From: Archangiaceae bacterium
GTDB lineage: Bacteria; Myxococcota; Myxococcia; Myxococcales; Myxococcaceae
NCBI GenBank assembly: GCA_016714225.1
Contig: JADJNS010000019.1
Span: 62,001-126,000 of the forward strand
Length of the DNA: 64,000 nt
Direction of reading: 5' to 3'
Below are positions 9,444-17,817 of this stretch, piece after piece. Positions within the stretch are counted from its first letter, which is position 1, and each line of letters opens with the position of its first letter. A program made the position numbers and the translations under genes. The notes beneath the pieces were generated by a model that saw nothing but the letters and a program-made list of their open reading frames with translations, did no database searches and was not told where the DNA came from.

Positions 9444-11282
9444 ATGCTCGGTCACCGACTTCTGGCGCTGGTGTGGGCGACGCTCGCCCTGGGCTGCACG
9501 GGAGACGTTCTCTCTCCTGGGGGCAGCGGCGCCGGCGGAGGCGTCGGAGGCCCGAATCCGATGAGCCCGGATCCGATGGACCCGGATCCGATGAACCCGG
9601 ACCCGATGAACCCCGACCCGATGAACCCACCCGGGCCGGCGGCGGCGCTGTTCACCTGCAGCCCGAGCGCGGTACCCGACGAGCTGCCGCTGCCCCGCCT
9701 CTCGCGCGCGCAGCTGCAGAACACCCTGCAGTTCGCGCTCGCGCTGGCGCTGCCGAACGACGCGGCGAGCATCTGGGCGGCGGTGAAGCCGACGTTCGCG
9801 CGCTACCCGGCCGACGTCATCACCCCGGCGCCGGGAGACCTGCGCGGCGGCTACGGCCGCGCCGACCAGGCGATTCAGCAGACCCAGGTCGACGCGATGT
9901 TCGACACCGCGGTGGCCATCGGCGCGCAGCTCACCTCGACCACCGCGCGAATGACGGCGCTGCTCGGCGCGTGCGCGACCGACGCGTCGACCACCAACGA
10001 CCGCGCGTGCCTCGAGGCGTTCGTGCAGCGCTTCGGCGCGCGGGTGACGCGCGCTCCGCTGAAGCCCGCCGAGGTGACCACCTACGCGAACATCTCCGAC
10101 CCCACCCCGGTCGCGCCGGCCGCGGTCGCCGACGTCATCGTCACCCTGCTCTCGGCGCCGCAGACGCTCTACCGGGTCGAGCACGGCACCCTCGACAGCG
10201 CGGCCACCGCGCCCTTGAGCGCCTACGAGCTGGCCGCGCGGCTCTCGTACCAGTACTGGCAGAGCCCGCCCGACGACGCGCTGTGGGCCGCGGCCGCCGA
10301 CGGCAGCCTGCTCACCGCGGCGGGCTTCGATGCCCAGCTCGACCGCCTGGTGAACGACGCCCGGCTGAGCGCCTCGCTCGACGAGTTCGCCTCGCAGTGG
10401 CTGCGCCTGACCGAGCTGCCGCCGCTCGACGCGCTGAGCGCCGACCCCACCTTCAAGGCCTTCGCCGGCAGCACCCTGCCCGCCGCCAGCTCGCGCGACG
10501 CGATGGTGAACGACGTGCTCGCCTCGCTCACCGCGACGGTGCGCGGCGGCGGCAACGCCAGCGACTTCCTCACTGACCGGCGCGCGTTCGCCACCGACGA
10601 CTTCGTGGCCGGGGTGTACGGGGTGGCGAAGTGGTCGGGCACCGGCGCCGCGCCGCTGCCGGCGTCGAGCAAGCGGGCCGGCCTGCTGACCCGCGCGGCG
10701 ATGCTGTCGACCGGCACCGCGATGACGCGCCCGATTCACAAGGGCTACCTGGTGCGCAACGCCATTCTCTGCCAGCAGGTGGGCGCGCCGCCGCAGAACG
10801 TCGACCTCACTCCGCCGATGTCGACCGGCTCGATGACCACGCGGCAGGCGGTCGAGGCGAAGACCGGCTCGGGTGTGTGCGCCGGCTGCCACCCGACCCG
10901 CATCAACCCGCCCGGCTTTCTGACCGAGGGCTTCGATGCGCTGGGCCGCGAGCGCACCGCCGAGCAGCTGTTCGACGCGACGGGCCACGTCACCGGCACG
11001 CTGCCCATCGACTCGAGCGCGGCGCCGGTGCTCACGCCCGGCGATACCCGGAAGATGGCCGACGCGGTCGAGCTCACCCAGGCCATCGACGCGACGCGGC
11101 TCTACCAGTCGTGCCTGGCGCGGCAGTACTTCCGCTTCTCGGCGATCCGCTACGAGTCGTCGTCGAGAGACGGCTGCGCGCTGGCGGCGATGGAGACCGC
11201 GGCGCGCGCCGGCAAGCCCCTCACCGAGGTGCTCGAGGCGTACGCCCGAACCGCGAGCTTCAAGCAGAGGAGGTTTCAATGA
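9444..11282 (+). CDS. DUF1592/DUF1588/DUF1585 exported lipoprotein (locus A)
   Basis: 612 residues. ATG at 9444 gives MLGHRLLALVWATLALGC, a lipoprotein signal peptide. A low-complexity linker with (N/D/S)PDPM repeats spans about residues 37-62, followed by the domain series known as DUF1595/1592/1588/1585, described as planctomycete cytochrome-c-like. The DUF1588 signature CAGCHPTRINPPGF then GFDALGRERT is present and contains CxxCH, so haem attachment is possible but unproven. The family is always seen with a DUF1552 gene, here overlapping by 4 bases (ATGA). Function is unknown; redox or degradative roles have been guessed. Divergent from the kinase operon, suggesting shared control. Confidence 0.88.
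   Translation: MLGHRLLALVWATLALGCTGDVLSPGGSGAGGGVGGPNPMSPDPMDPDPMNPDPMNPDPMNPPGPAAALFTCSPSAVPDELPLPRLSRAQLQNTLQFALALALPNDAASIWAAVKPTFARYPADVITPAPGDLRGGYGRADQAIQQTQVDAMFDTAVAIGAQLTSTTARMTALLGACATDASTTNDRACLEAFVQRFGARVTRAPLKPAEVTTYANISDPTPVAPAAVADVIVTLLSAPQTLYRVEHGTLDSAATAPLSAYELAARLSYQYWQSPPDDALWAAAADGSLLTAAGFDAQLDRLVNDARLSASLDEFASQWLRLTELPPLDALSADPTFKAFAGSTLPAASSRDAMVNDVLASLTATVRGGGNASDFLTDRRAFATDDFVAGVYGVAKWSGTGAAPLPASSKRAGLLTRAAMLSTGTAMTRPIHKGYLVRNAILCQQVGAPPQNVDLTPPMSTGSMTTRQAVEAKTGSGVCAGCHPTRINPPGFLTEGFDALGRERTAEQLFDATGHVTGTLPIDSSAAPVLTPGDTRKMADAVELTQAIDATRLYQSCLARQYFRFSAIRYESSSRDGCALAAMETAARAGKPLTEVLEAYARTASFKQRRFQ
9556..9630 (+). repeat. 15-bp tandem repeat encoding NPDPM-type units
   Basis: Five imperfect 15-base units (ccggatccgatgaac and variants) encode (N/S/D)PDPM pentapeptides just after the lipobox. 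They form a flexible spacer between the lipid anchor and the folded domains; slippage would change spacer length in frame. Confidence 0.8.
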
Positions 11283-12850
11283 GCATCAAGCTGCTCGACC
11301 GCCGCATGTTCCTGCAGGGGGCGTCTGGCGTGGCGCTGGCGCTGCCGCTGCTCGAGTCGTTGCTGCCGCGTGAGGCGCGCGCGCTGCCGGTGACGCCGCC
11401 CAAGTGCTTCGTGCACTTTCGCACTCCGCACGGCGGCATCTCGGCGGCCAACATGTGGCCGGCCGATTCGATGCTCACCACGTCGATGAGCTACCTGCAC
11501 ACGGTGCGCGCGGGGCCGCTGGCGGCGCAGCAGGCGGGCAGCAACGCGGTGCTGAGCCCGGTGCTGACCGCGCCGTCGAGCGTGCTGACGCCTGCGCGGG
11601 TGGCCAAGCTCAACCTGCTGCGGGGGCTCGACATACCCAAGTACATGGCGCACAACTTCGGGGGAGCGCTCGGGTACTACGACGACGACAAGGGCACGCC
11701 GGGCTCGCCGCGACCGACCATCGACCAGGTGATGGCGTACTCGCCGTCGTTCTACCCGAGCGTGGCCTCGGTGAAGCGGCGCTCGGTGGCCATCGGCAAG
11801 GTCAACACCGGCTCGTACGGGTACAAGACGGCGGGCGTGCCGGGGTCGGGGGTCTCGACGTCGGCGATCGGCGGCACCGAGAGCTCGCTGGGGCTGTTCA
11901 ACACCCTGCTGGCGGGCACGCCGAGCAGCGGCGGCGGCGGCCGCAAGCCGGTGGTCGACCAGGTGCTGGCGAGCTACCAGTCGCTGCGCAACGGCAACGC
12001 GCGGCTGTCGAGCGAAGACAAGGTGCGGCTCGACCAGCACATCGACGCGGTGGCCGAGCTGCAGCGGCGGCTGGGCACCACGGTGAGCGCGGGCTGCACG
12101 GTGCCGTCGACTCCCACCATGGACAACCTGGGCCTGCGCCCGATGGACGGGGCGCCGACCAAGAACGTGCAGTTCTTTCAGCTGATCAACGAGGTCATCG
12201 CGGTGGCGATGAACTGCGGCGCGACGCGGATCATGACGTCGAGCATCGACGAGAACAACCAGGCGCTGACGTTCACCAGCCGGGCGGCGCAGGGCGAAGA
12301 CTGGCACAACAACGTCTCGCACTCGGCGTCGGGTGGAGGCGCGGCGCAGGCGCTGGTGATGCAGTCGCACCAGGCCTTCTTCGCCGGCGTGTTCATGGAC
12401 CTGGTGGCGCGGCTCGACGGCTTCAGCAACGGCGCGGGCGGCACGCTGCTCGACAGCTCGCTGGTGGCGTGGGGGCAAGAGAGCGGCAACGTCACCCACT
12501 TCGCGTTCACCATGCCGGTCATCACCGCGGGCGGTGCGGGCGGCGCGCTGAAGACGGGGCAGTACTGCGACTACCGGAACACCGCCAAGAAGCTCTCGGG
12601 CGACTCGAGCACCGGCAGCGAGCAGCTCTACTCGGGGCTCATCTACAACCAGTGGCTGAGCACCGCGCTCTTGGCGATGGACGTGCCGCGCAGCGAGTGG
12701 GCCGAGACCACGCACCCGGGCTACGGAGAGCGCGTGGCGTACCAGTCGCAGTACGCGTACTTCTTCACCAACGTGGGCACCACCGCCGCGGCCACCTACC
12801 CCGAGGCGATGTGGCAGAAGACCGGCGAGAAGCTGCCGTTTCTGGGGTGA
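11279..12850 (+). CDS. DUF1552 Tat-exported protein (locus A)
   Basis: 523 residues. The N-terminus has a twin-arginine motif (LDRRMFLQGASG) followed by a hydrophobic stretch and an AREARA-type cleavage site, so it is probably exported folded through Tat. The body matches DUF1552, a family of unknown function usually paired with DUF1592 genes and resembling DUF1501/sulfatase-like proteins in overall layout (HFRTPHGG near the start, DSSLVAWGQESG towards the end). The ATG at 11279 overlaps the DUF1592 stop (ATGA) and has a strong ribosome binding site, AGAGGAGG. A paralogue lies at 23769-25127. Confidence 0.88.
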   Translation: MSIKLLDRRMFLQGASGVALALPLLESLLPREARALPVTPPKCFVHFRTPHGGISAANMWPADSMLTTSMSYLHTVRAGPLAAQQAGSNAVLSPVLTAPSSVLTPARVAKLNLLRGLDIPKYMAHNFGGALGYYDDDKGTPGSPRPTIDQVMAYSPSFYPSVASVKRRSVAIGKVNTGSYGYKTAGVPGSGVSTSAIGGTESSLGLFNTLLAGTPSSGGGGRKPVVDQVLASYQSLRNGNARLSSEDKVRLDQHIDAVAELQRRLGTTVSAGCTVPSTPTMDNLGLRPMDGAPTKNVQFFQLINEVIAVAMNCGATRIMTSSIDENNQALTFTSRAAQGEDWHNNVSHSASGGGAAQALVMQSHQAFFAGVFMDLVARLDGFSNGAGGTLLDSSLVAWGQESGNVTHFAFTMPVITAGGAGGALKTGQYCDYRNTAKKLSGDSSTGSEQLYSGLIYNQWLSTALLAMDVPRSEWAETTHPGYGERVAYQSQYAYFFTNVGTTAAATYPEAMWQKTGEKLPFLG

Positions 12851-12860
12851 GGGTTCACCC
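12845..12860. terminator. Short hairpin between convergent genes
   Basis: GGGTGA-gggt-TCACCC at the DUF1552 stop codon forms a 6-bp stem between two converging genes. There is no T-run, so it is at best a weak or Rho-assisted terminator. Confidence 0.25.
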
Positions 12861-12869
12861 GGTTCAGCC

Positions 12870-13643
12870 TCAGGTGCTGAGCGCGAGCTCGCGGGCCGGC
12901 ACCGTCAGCGGGCGCCGGGTGGGCGTGAGCTGCAGCCAGCGCTGCGCGTACGCGCCCCGAGCGAGGTCGAAGACGCGACAGGCGCCGAGCTCGAGGGTGG
13001 CTCCGGCGTTGAGCACGCGCAGGGCACGGCCGTTGGGGGCGTCGGCGACGAATTCGCGAGGCACGTGGCGGTGGCCGTGCAGCACCAGGTCGCACTCGCC
13101 CAGAATGCTGCGGAGCAGCTGGGTGCCGAGGCCCAGCTCCGAGGCGTGGGGCCAGCCGAACGCCTCGGCGAACCACTCGCCGACGCCCTCGACCGGCAGC
13201 GGCACCAGGTGGTGGTGCATCGCCACCACGCGCAGCGCGTCGGCGGGCACGCGCTGGAGCGCGGCGACCACGTCGCCGAGCACGGCCTCGCAGAGCGCGC
13301 CGTGAGAGCGGTAGGGCTTGCGGTTGTGCGGGGCGGTGGTGTCGACGCACACCAGGCTCAGCCCGGGTCGCTCGATGGTCCAGACGCGGCGGTCGGTGAT
13401 GAAGCGCGCCACGTCGTCGTGGCAGCGATCGTGATTGCCCGGCAGGGTGATGAGGCGCTCGCCGAGCGGTGCGAAGATCTCCCGGTAGGCCCGCCACTGG
13501 CTCAGGTGCCCCCAGGTGACGTCGCCGGTGACCACCACCACGGCGTTGCCGAGCGTCGAGAGCTGGCCTACCAGCGCGCGCGCAGCCGAGAGCGAACGCG
13601 GCGAGCCGAGGTGCAGGTCGGACAGGTGCACCAGCGACTGCAT
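12870..13643 (-). CDS. Calcineurin-like metallophosphoesterase
   Basis: 257 residues, cytoplasmic (no signal peptide). All metal-binding motifs of the family are visible: DLHLG near residue 9, GDVTWG near 40, GNHDR near 69, the histidine motif VVAMHHH near 140, and GHRHVPRE near 190. It should hydrolyse a phosphate mono- or diester, with a binuclear metal centre; the substrate cannot be told (UDP-diacylglucosamine and cyclic nucleotides are known for relatives). The start ATG overlaps the stop of a small upstream frame by 3 bases (TGATG-type coupling). Confidence 0.9.
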   Translation of the reverse strand: MQSLVHLSDLHLGSPRSLSAARALVGQLSTLGNAVVVVTGDVTWGHLSQWRAYREIFAPLGERLITLPGNHDRCHDDVARFITDRRVWTIERPGLSLVCVDTTAPHNRKPYRSHGALCEAVLGDVVAALQRVPADALRVVAMHHHLVPLPVEGVGEWFAEAFGWPHASELGLGTQLLRSILGECDLVLHGHRHVPREFVADAPNGRALRVLNAGATLELGACRVFDLARGAYAQRWLQLTPTRRPLTVPARELALST

Positions 13644-13879
13644 CAGCGGCGCCTCGTGAGCTTCAAGGCGCTGACGGCGACGAAGAGCACCAGCTCGGAG
13701 AGAACGACGTCGAGGGGCGGCGCGTAGCGGTGCGCGGGGACGGGGCGGGTGTAGCGGGAGACGAGGGTGGTGGCGATCATGGCGCGCAGCCTGACCGCGC
13801 CCGGCAACAGCCGTGAGGCGCTCGAATCGCGGGCGCGTGTCTTTCGGGTCACGAGCGCGTGTCGCGCTGCGAGGCTCAT
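13643..13879 (-). CDS. Small basic protein of unknown function
   Basis: 78 residues from ATG at 13879 (MSLAARHALVTRK). It is Arg-rich in the first half and ends with a hydrophobic, possibly amphipathic helix (LSELVLFVAVSALKLTRRR). The stop codon overlaps the phosphoesterase ATG, which is the main evidence for a real gene; an internal ATG (MIATTLVSRYTRP) would shorten it to 45 residues. No family recognised. Confidence 0.4.
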   Translation of the reverse strand: MSLAARHALVTRKTRARDSSASRLLPGAVRLRAMIATTLVSRYTRPVPAHRYAPPLDVVLSELVLFVAVSALKLTRRR

Positions 13880-14035
13880 GGTCTGAGCCTGCTCCACCTG
13901 GAGCTCGCTCGACGCTGACGGGGCTGTCACGGCGCGCGGCCGCTCCAGGCGAGCGGTGACGGCGGGTTGGGCGCCGAGCACGACACCTGCACTGGCGCGG
14001 CGCCGGCTGTCTGTCAGACTCGGAGAGGACAACGA

Positions 14036-14275
14036 ATGAGCACGAGACCCCGCCGTAAAGTGAAGTCGCGCGTGCTGCTGGTCGCTACCGCCGGCGCCGC
14101 GGTGGTGACGTTGAACGCCTGCTGGCCCTTCACTGCGGGGAACCTGGTGGCACCTCCGCAGTGCGGCGCCGACGCCGGCCCGCCCGGCTGCTACGACCCG
14201 GACCCGGTCGAAGACCAGGACGGGGGCACCGACGGCGGTCACGACTCGGACGGCGGAGACAACGGCGACCACTGA
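14036..14275 (+). CDS. Small Asp/Gly-rich lipoprotein or exported peptide
   Basis: 79 residues. MSTRPRRKVKSR is a strongly basic N-region, then a hydrophobic core and LNAC, a usable lipobox (C29). The mature part is only about 50 residues: WPFTAGNLVAPPQCGADAG, one more Cys pair (PPQC, PGC) and an acidic tail rich in DGG. GGAGAGGACAACGA precedes the ATG. Its stop overlaps the start of the di-iron protein gene (TGATG), so the two are coupled. Either an envelope lipoprotein or a peptide substrate for the enzyme; the sequence does not decide. Confidence 0.6.
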   Translation: MSTRPRRKVKSRVLLVATAGAAVVTLNACWPFTAGNLVAPPQCGADAGPPGCYDPDPVEDQDGGTDGGHDSDGGDNGDH

Positions 14276-15078
14276 TGGAAGAGCGCCTCGAAGCCTTCGA
14301 GCTGTCGCTGTACGGAGGCGCCGTCGAGCGGCGCTACCGGCGGCTGCGGCCCGAGGTCGATGCGCTGCCGTGGGGTACCTTGCGCGCCGACCCGCACCCG
14401 CCCGAGGTGGTGGAGGCGGCCCGGCGCGCGTGGACCGAGGCGGCGTTTCAAGAGCACCGCACCGGGGCGGCGTGCGCGGCGACGCTGAAGGCGCTCATCT
14501 GCGCGCGCGCTCCGCTCGACCTCGTGGCGATGGCGAGCCGGTTCCCGCTCGACGAGATGGTGCACGTCGAGCTGTGCGCGCGGCTGGTCGGCGAGCTGGG
14601 CGGGGGCATTCAGTTGATGCACGACCCGCGCAACATCATCGCCGAGCCGGCGCGCGAGCTGCCGATGCTGCTGCAGGCGGCCGAGCTGATCGTGCGAAAC
14701 TTCTGCGTGGGCGAGGCGCTCTCGATACCGGTGCTGCGCGGCTCGTGGCACGCGGCGAAGCACCCGCTGATCGCCCAGGTGCTGTGCCGCATCGTGAAGG
14801 ACGAGGCGGCCCACGGGCAGCTGGGGTGGTTCTTTCTCGACTGGGCGGACGAGCTGTTGGGCGACGCCGAGCGCAAGCACCTGGCCGCGATCGCCGCGCA
14901 GACCATCGACGCGGTGCGCGAGCGGTGGAAGACCATCGTGCCGCGGCCGAACAGCCCGCTCGACGCCGACGCGCTGGGGTGGATGGAGAGCGAGAGCTAC
15001 CTCGCGCTCGCCCGGCGTTCGATGGAGACGCACGTCATCGAGCCGCTGGTGGAGCGCGGCATCGACCCGGGCGCGTGA
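14275..15078 (+). CDS. Ferritin-like di-iron protein, AurF-type motif pair
   Basis: 267 residues, no signal peptide. Two metal-binding signatures are clear: E60-X32-D93-E94-x-x-H97 and E147-X28-D176-E177-x-x-H180. This repeated EX28-37DEX2H pattern is the one described for the AurF type of non-haem di-iron N-oxygenases and is shared more widely by the ferritin-like superfamily. The chain is helical throughout, consistent with a four-helix bundle. It could oxidise an amine, or act on the product of the coupled small gene; alternatively it is a plain ferritin-like stress protein. The start overlaps the stop of the small lipoprotein gene. Confidence 0.75.
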   Translation: MEERLEAFELSLYGGAVERRYRRLRPEVDALPWGTLRADPHPPEVVEAARRAWTEAAFQEHRTGAACAATLKALICARAPLDLVAMASRFPLDEMVHVELCARLVGELGGGIQLMHDPRNIIAEPARELPMLLQAAELIVRNFCVGEALSIPVLRGSWHAAKHPLIAQVLCRIVKDEAAHGQLGWFFLDWADELLGDAERKHLAAIAAQTIDAVRERWKTIVPRPNSPLDADALGWMESESYLALARRSMETHVIEPLVERGIDPGA

Positions 15079-15105
15079 ACCGGCTCTCGGGCAGCGCCGC
15101 CCGCT

Positions 15106-16366
15106 TCAGGCCAGGACCTTGGGCACCACGGCGCTGCCCAGGGTGAACGAGAAGGTGGCGCCCTTGCCGGGCTCGCCCTCGGCGCGAATCGAGCCGCCGT
15201 GACGGGCGATGACGCGCGAGACGGTAGCGAGGCCCACGCCGGTGCCCTCGAAGTCGCGCTCGGTGTGCAGCCGCTGGAAGGCTCCGAACAGCCGCTCGGC
15301 GTAGCGCATGTCGAAGCCGGCGCCGTTGTCGCGCACGAAGTACTCGACCAGGTCTCCCACCGGCCGCGAGCCCACCTCGATGCGCGGCGCCGGCGACTTG
15401 CGAGAGAACTTCCACGCGTTGCCGATGAGGTTGGTGAGCGCCACGCGCAAGAGCGCCTCGTCGCCTTCGACCACCATCGAGTCCTGCACGGTGACCTCGA
15501 CCTGCGCGTCGCGGTTCGCTTCGCGCAGCGCGAGCACCACCTCGTTGGCCATCGCGGTGAGGTCGACGGGTGCCAGGTTGAGCTTGCTCTGCGAGAGCCG
15601 CGCGAGGCCGAGCAGCGCCTCGATGAGCTTGGCCATGCGCCCGGTGGCGGCGACCACGCGGCTGAGCGCGTGCCTCGAGCCGTCGCTGAGCTTGTCGGCG
15701 TCGTCTTCGACCACCTGCTGCGAGAAGCCCTCGATGGCGCGCAGGGGAGCGCGCAGGTCGTGAGAGACCGAGTACGAGAACTTCTCGAGGCTCGCGGTTC
15801 ACCGCCTCGAGCTGGGCGGTGCGATCGCGCACGCGATGCTCGAGGTCTTTGACGAGCTCGACGTTCTCCATCGCGATGGAGGTGCTGTCGGCGAGCGCCT
15901 GCAAGAGCTTGAGCTCGGAGGCCTGCGGAGTGCGCTCGCGCGCCCAGTAGGTGCCGATCGCGCCGATGGGCTCGGCCCGGCGTATGGGCATCATCACCAG
16001 GCTCTTCACGAAGGTGGGCCGGTACGCGTCGTGGGGAATGCGGGGGTCTTGGTAGATGTCTTCGATGCCGACGTGCTGCCGGTTGAGCATCGCCCAGCCG
16101 CTGATGCACGCGGTGAGGGGGAAGCGCTTGCCCTTCCACAGCGGGCCGATGGCGTCTTCGTCGGCGTAGTAGCAGTTGGCGCCTTCGCGCAGCACGAAGG
16201 TCGCTCCGTCGGCGCCGGTGAGCTGGCGTGCGGCGGTGCGGACGATCTCCATCACGCGCTCGAGCGAGCGGGCGAGCGAGAGCTCTTGAACCACTTCGAC
16301 GAGCCGTTCGGTCGGCGATGAGGGTGCGTTGGGGACGCGGTCAGAGGGCTGAATCAACGATGCCAT
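15106..16366 (-). pseudogene. GAF-domain sensor histidine kinase, single frameshift
   Basis: From ATG at 16366 (MASLIQPSDRVPN) one frame encodes a GAF domain (about 20-165) ending in ENVELVKDLEHRVRDRTAQL. The frame then breaks near 15789: reading LEAVNRE, one extra C in GAGCCTCGAG moves the frame. Removing it restores LEKFSYSVSHDLRAPLRAI, the H-box of a HisKA domain, which runs on to MVEDDADKLSDG, the N-box TNLIGNAWKFS, DNGAGFD, and the G2 box GTGVGLATVSRVI ending at 15106. The intact product would be about 420 residues, of the phytochrome-like kinase type, without transmembrane segments. Either a recent inactivating mutation or a sequencing error; both halves look otherwise healthy. Confidence 0.85.
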
Positions 16367-16494
16367 GATCAGCCCGAACGGTAGCAAAGCGCCGAGGCTT
16401 TCGCGCTGCGTCGGAGGTTGTCTGACAGGTGTCGAAATTGACCTGAGGTGCACTCGAACTCGACGACCGGCAGCCCGTGAAGTAGGTCGTGCGC

Positions 16495-17283
16495 ATGCTT
16501 CGACGACTGGTGACGGTGGCGGTGATTGCTTCGATGGCGGCGTGCGGCGGCGGGGGCGGTGGAACTGACGGCGGCTCGGGCGGCAACGGCGGCGGCACGT
16601 CGGGCACTGGCGGCGGCACGGCCGGCGGCACGTCGGGCACTGGCGGCGGCACGGCCGGCGGCACGTCGGGCACCGGCGGCGGCACCGCCGGCGGCACGTC
16701 GGGCACCGGCGGCGGCACCGCAGGCGGTACATCGGGCGGCAACGGCGGCGGTACGTCGGGCGGCAATGGCGGCGGTACATCGGGCGGCAACGGCGGCGGT
16801 ACGTCGGGCGGCAACGGCGACGGCACGGCGGGCGGCACTGGCGGCGGCACGTCGGGCGGAGCCGGCGGCGGCACGTCGGGCGGCGCCGGTGGCGGCACGG
16901 CAGGCGCCGGTGGCGGTTCGTCCAGCACCGATGCGGGTCGCTCCCTCTGGGATGGTGGCGCTCCCATCGACGGCGGCACGCTGTTCTGGGGTGACGACGT
17001 GGCGTTCACCTTCGGCATCCGCGGGAGCAACGGTACGCAGATCGCCGCCCGCTGCCGTCCCGGCACGAGCGCCGACATCGACTCGGTGTGGGGCACGGCC
17101 ATCTACACCGACGACTCGTCCATCTGCACCGCTGCGGTGCACGCCGGCCGCATCGGGCTGGACGGTGGCCTGGTTCGCGTCGAGGTGAGGCCCGGCGAGT
17201 CGCAGTACTTCGGCAGCACCCGCAACGGCGTCACGAGCAACGACTACGGCTCGTGGTTCGGTAGCTTCGTCTTCGTGCCCTGA
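16495..17283 (+). CDS. LCCL-domain lipoprotein with long Gly/Thr/Ser repeat linker
   Basis: 262 residues from ATG at 16495 (MLRRLVTVAVIASMAAC; a GTG two codons upstream is the alternative). After the acylated Cys come about 120 residues of GGGTSGTGGGTAGG-type repeats, then a folded C-terminal domain. The stretch DSVWGTAIYTDDSSICTAA, HAGRIGLDGG and YGSWFGSFVFVP matches the LCCL domain, an extracellular module with a conserved tryptophan and cysteines. It is most likely displayed on the outer membrane with the linker as a stalk. Monocistronic. Confidence 0.8.
   Translation: MLRRLVTVAVIASMAACGGGGGGTDGGSGGNGGGTSGTGGGTAGGTSGTGGGTAGGTSGTGGGTAGGTSGTGGGTAGGTSGGNGGGTSGGNGGGTSGGNGGGTSGGNGDGTAGGTGGGTSGGAGGGTSGGAGGGTAGAGGGSSSTDAGRSLWDGGAPIDGGTLFWGDDVAFTFGIRGSNGTQIAARCRPGTSADIDSVWGTAIYTDDSSICTAAVHAGRIGLDGGLVRVEVRPGESQYFGSTRNGVTSNDYGSWFGSFVFVP
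16565..16925 (+). repeat. Imperfect tandem repeats encoding the Gly-rich stalk
   Basis: The first half is made of 36-base units (ggcggcacggccggcggcac and variants), the second of 27-base units with GGCAACGGCGG. All are multiples of three, so length change keeps the frame. Not a CRISPR: units are contiguous and coding. Confidence 0.8.
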
Positions 17284-17447
17284 AGCGCGATATGAAGAAG
17301 CCGACCTCGAAACGGCAGACCGGTCTCGGGTGAGCCCCGGTCACTCCCACGGTGGGAGCCCTTCAACCGCCTCGCTGCAGTTCAACTGAGGCTGAGTTGC
17401 CCTGGTCGGCGGCACACGTGTGCCCGCCGCTCGAACCAGAAGGCGAC

Positions 17448-17813
17448 ATGAACATCACCCACCTCGACCTGCAGGTCTCCGACGTCCCCCGCCACACCGA
17501 GCTGTTCACGGCGCTGTTCGGCCTGAAGGCCATCTCCAAGCCCGGCTCGCCCGCCATCGCGATTCTCGAAGACGGCGCCGGCTTCGTGCTGGTGCTGCAG
17601 AAGAAGAACGACGCGCAGCGCTACCCCGACGGCTTTCACCTCGGGTTCCACGTACCCGACGCCGCCGCCGTCGAGGCGCTGCGCGCCCGCGCGCTCGAGC
17701 TCGGCGTGCCGTGCAGCGCGCTGCTGCACAACGCCCGCGGCACCACCGTCTACTGCACCGCGCCCGACGGCTTCTGGGTCGAGGTCACCGCGCGCGCCGG
17801 GCTCGCACTCTAA
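17448..17813 (+). CDS. VOC family (glyoxalase/bleomycin-resistance fold) protein
   Basis: 121 residues, one VOC module pair: MNITHLDLQVSDVPRHTELF at the start, GFHLGFHVPD in the middle and YCTAPDGFWVEVTA at the end. The family binds a metal and catalyses isomerisation, ring cleavage or thiol transfer, or simply binds antibiotics; the substrate is not predictable. The ATG at 17448 is preceded by AGAAGG. Converges with the NlpC/P60-like gene with only 4 bases between the stops. Confidence 0.88.
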   Translation: MNITHLDLQVSDVPRHTELFTALFGLKAISKPGSPAIAILEDGAGFVLVLQKKNDAQRYPDGFHLGFHVPDAAAVEALRARALELGVPCSALLHNARGTTVYCTAPDGFWVEVTARAGLAL

Positions 17814-17817
17814 CGCC

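Noticed and set aside
15035..16780. Long minus-strand frame extending upstream of the GAF kinase
   Set aside because: The extension (CRRRCP-type repeats) is the complement of the Gly-stalk repeats of the LCCL gene, not protein. Only MASLIQ onward is coding.
16565..16925. Regular repeats resembling a CRISPR array
   Set aside because: Units are contiguous, without spacers, and encode a Gly/Thr-rich stalk in frame.
17344..17358. CTCCCAC-G-GTGGGAG palindrome downstream of the LCCL gene
   Set aside because: Short, no T-run, single copy; not enough to call a terminator or operator.
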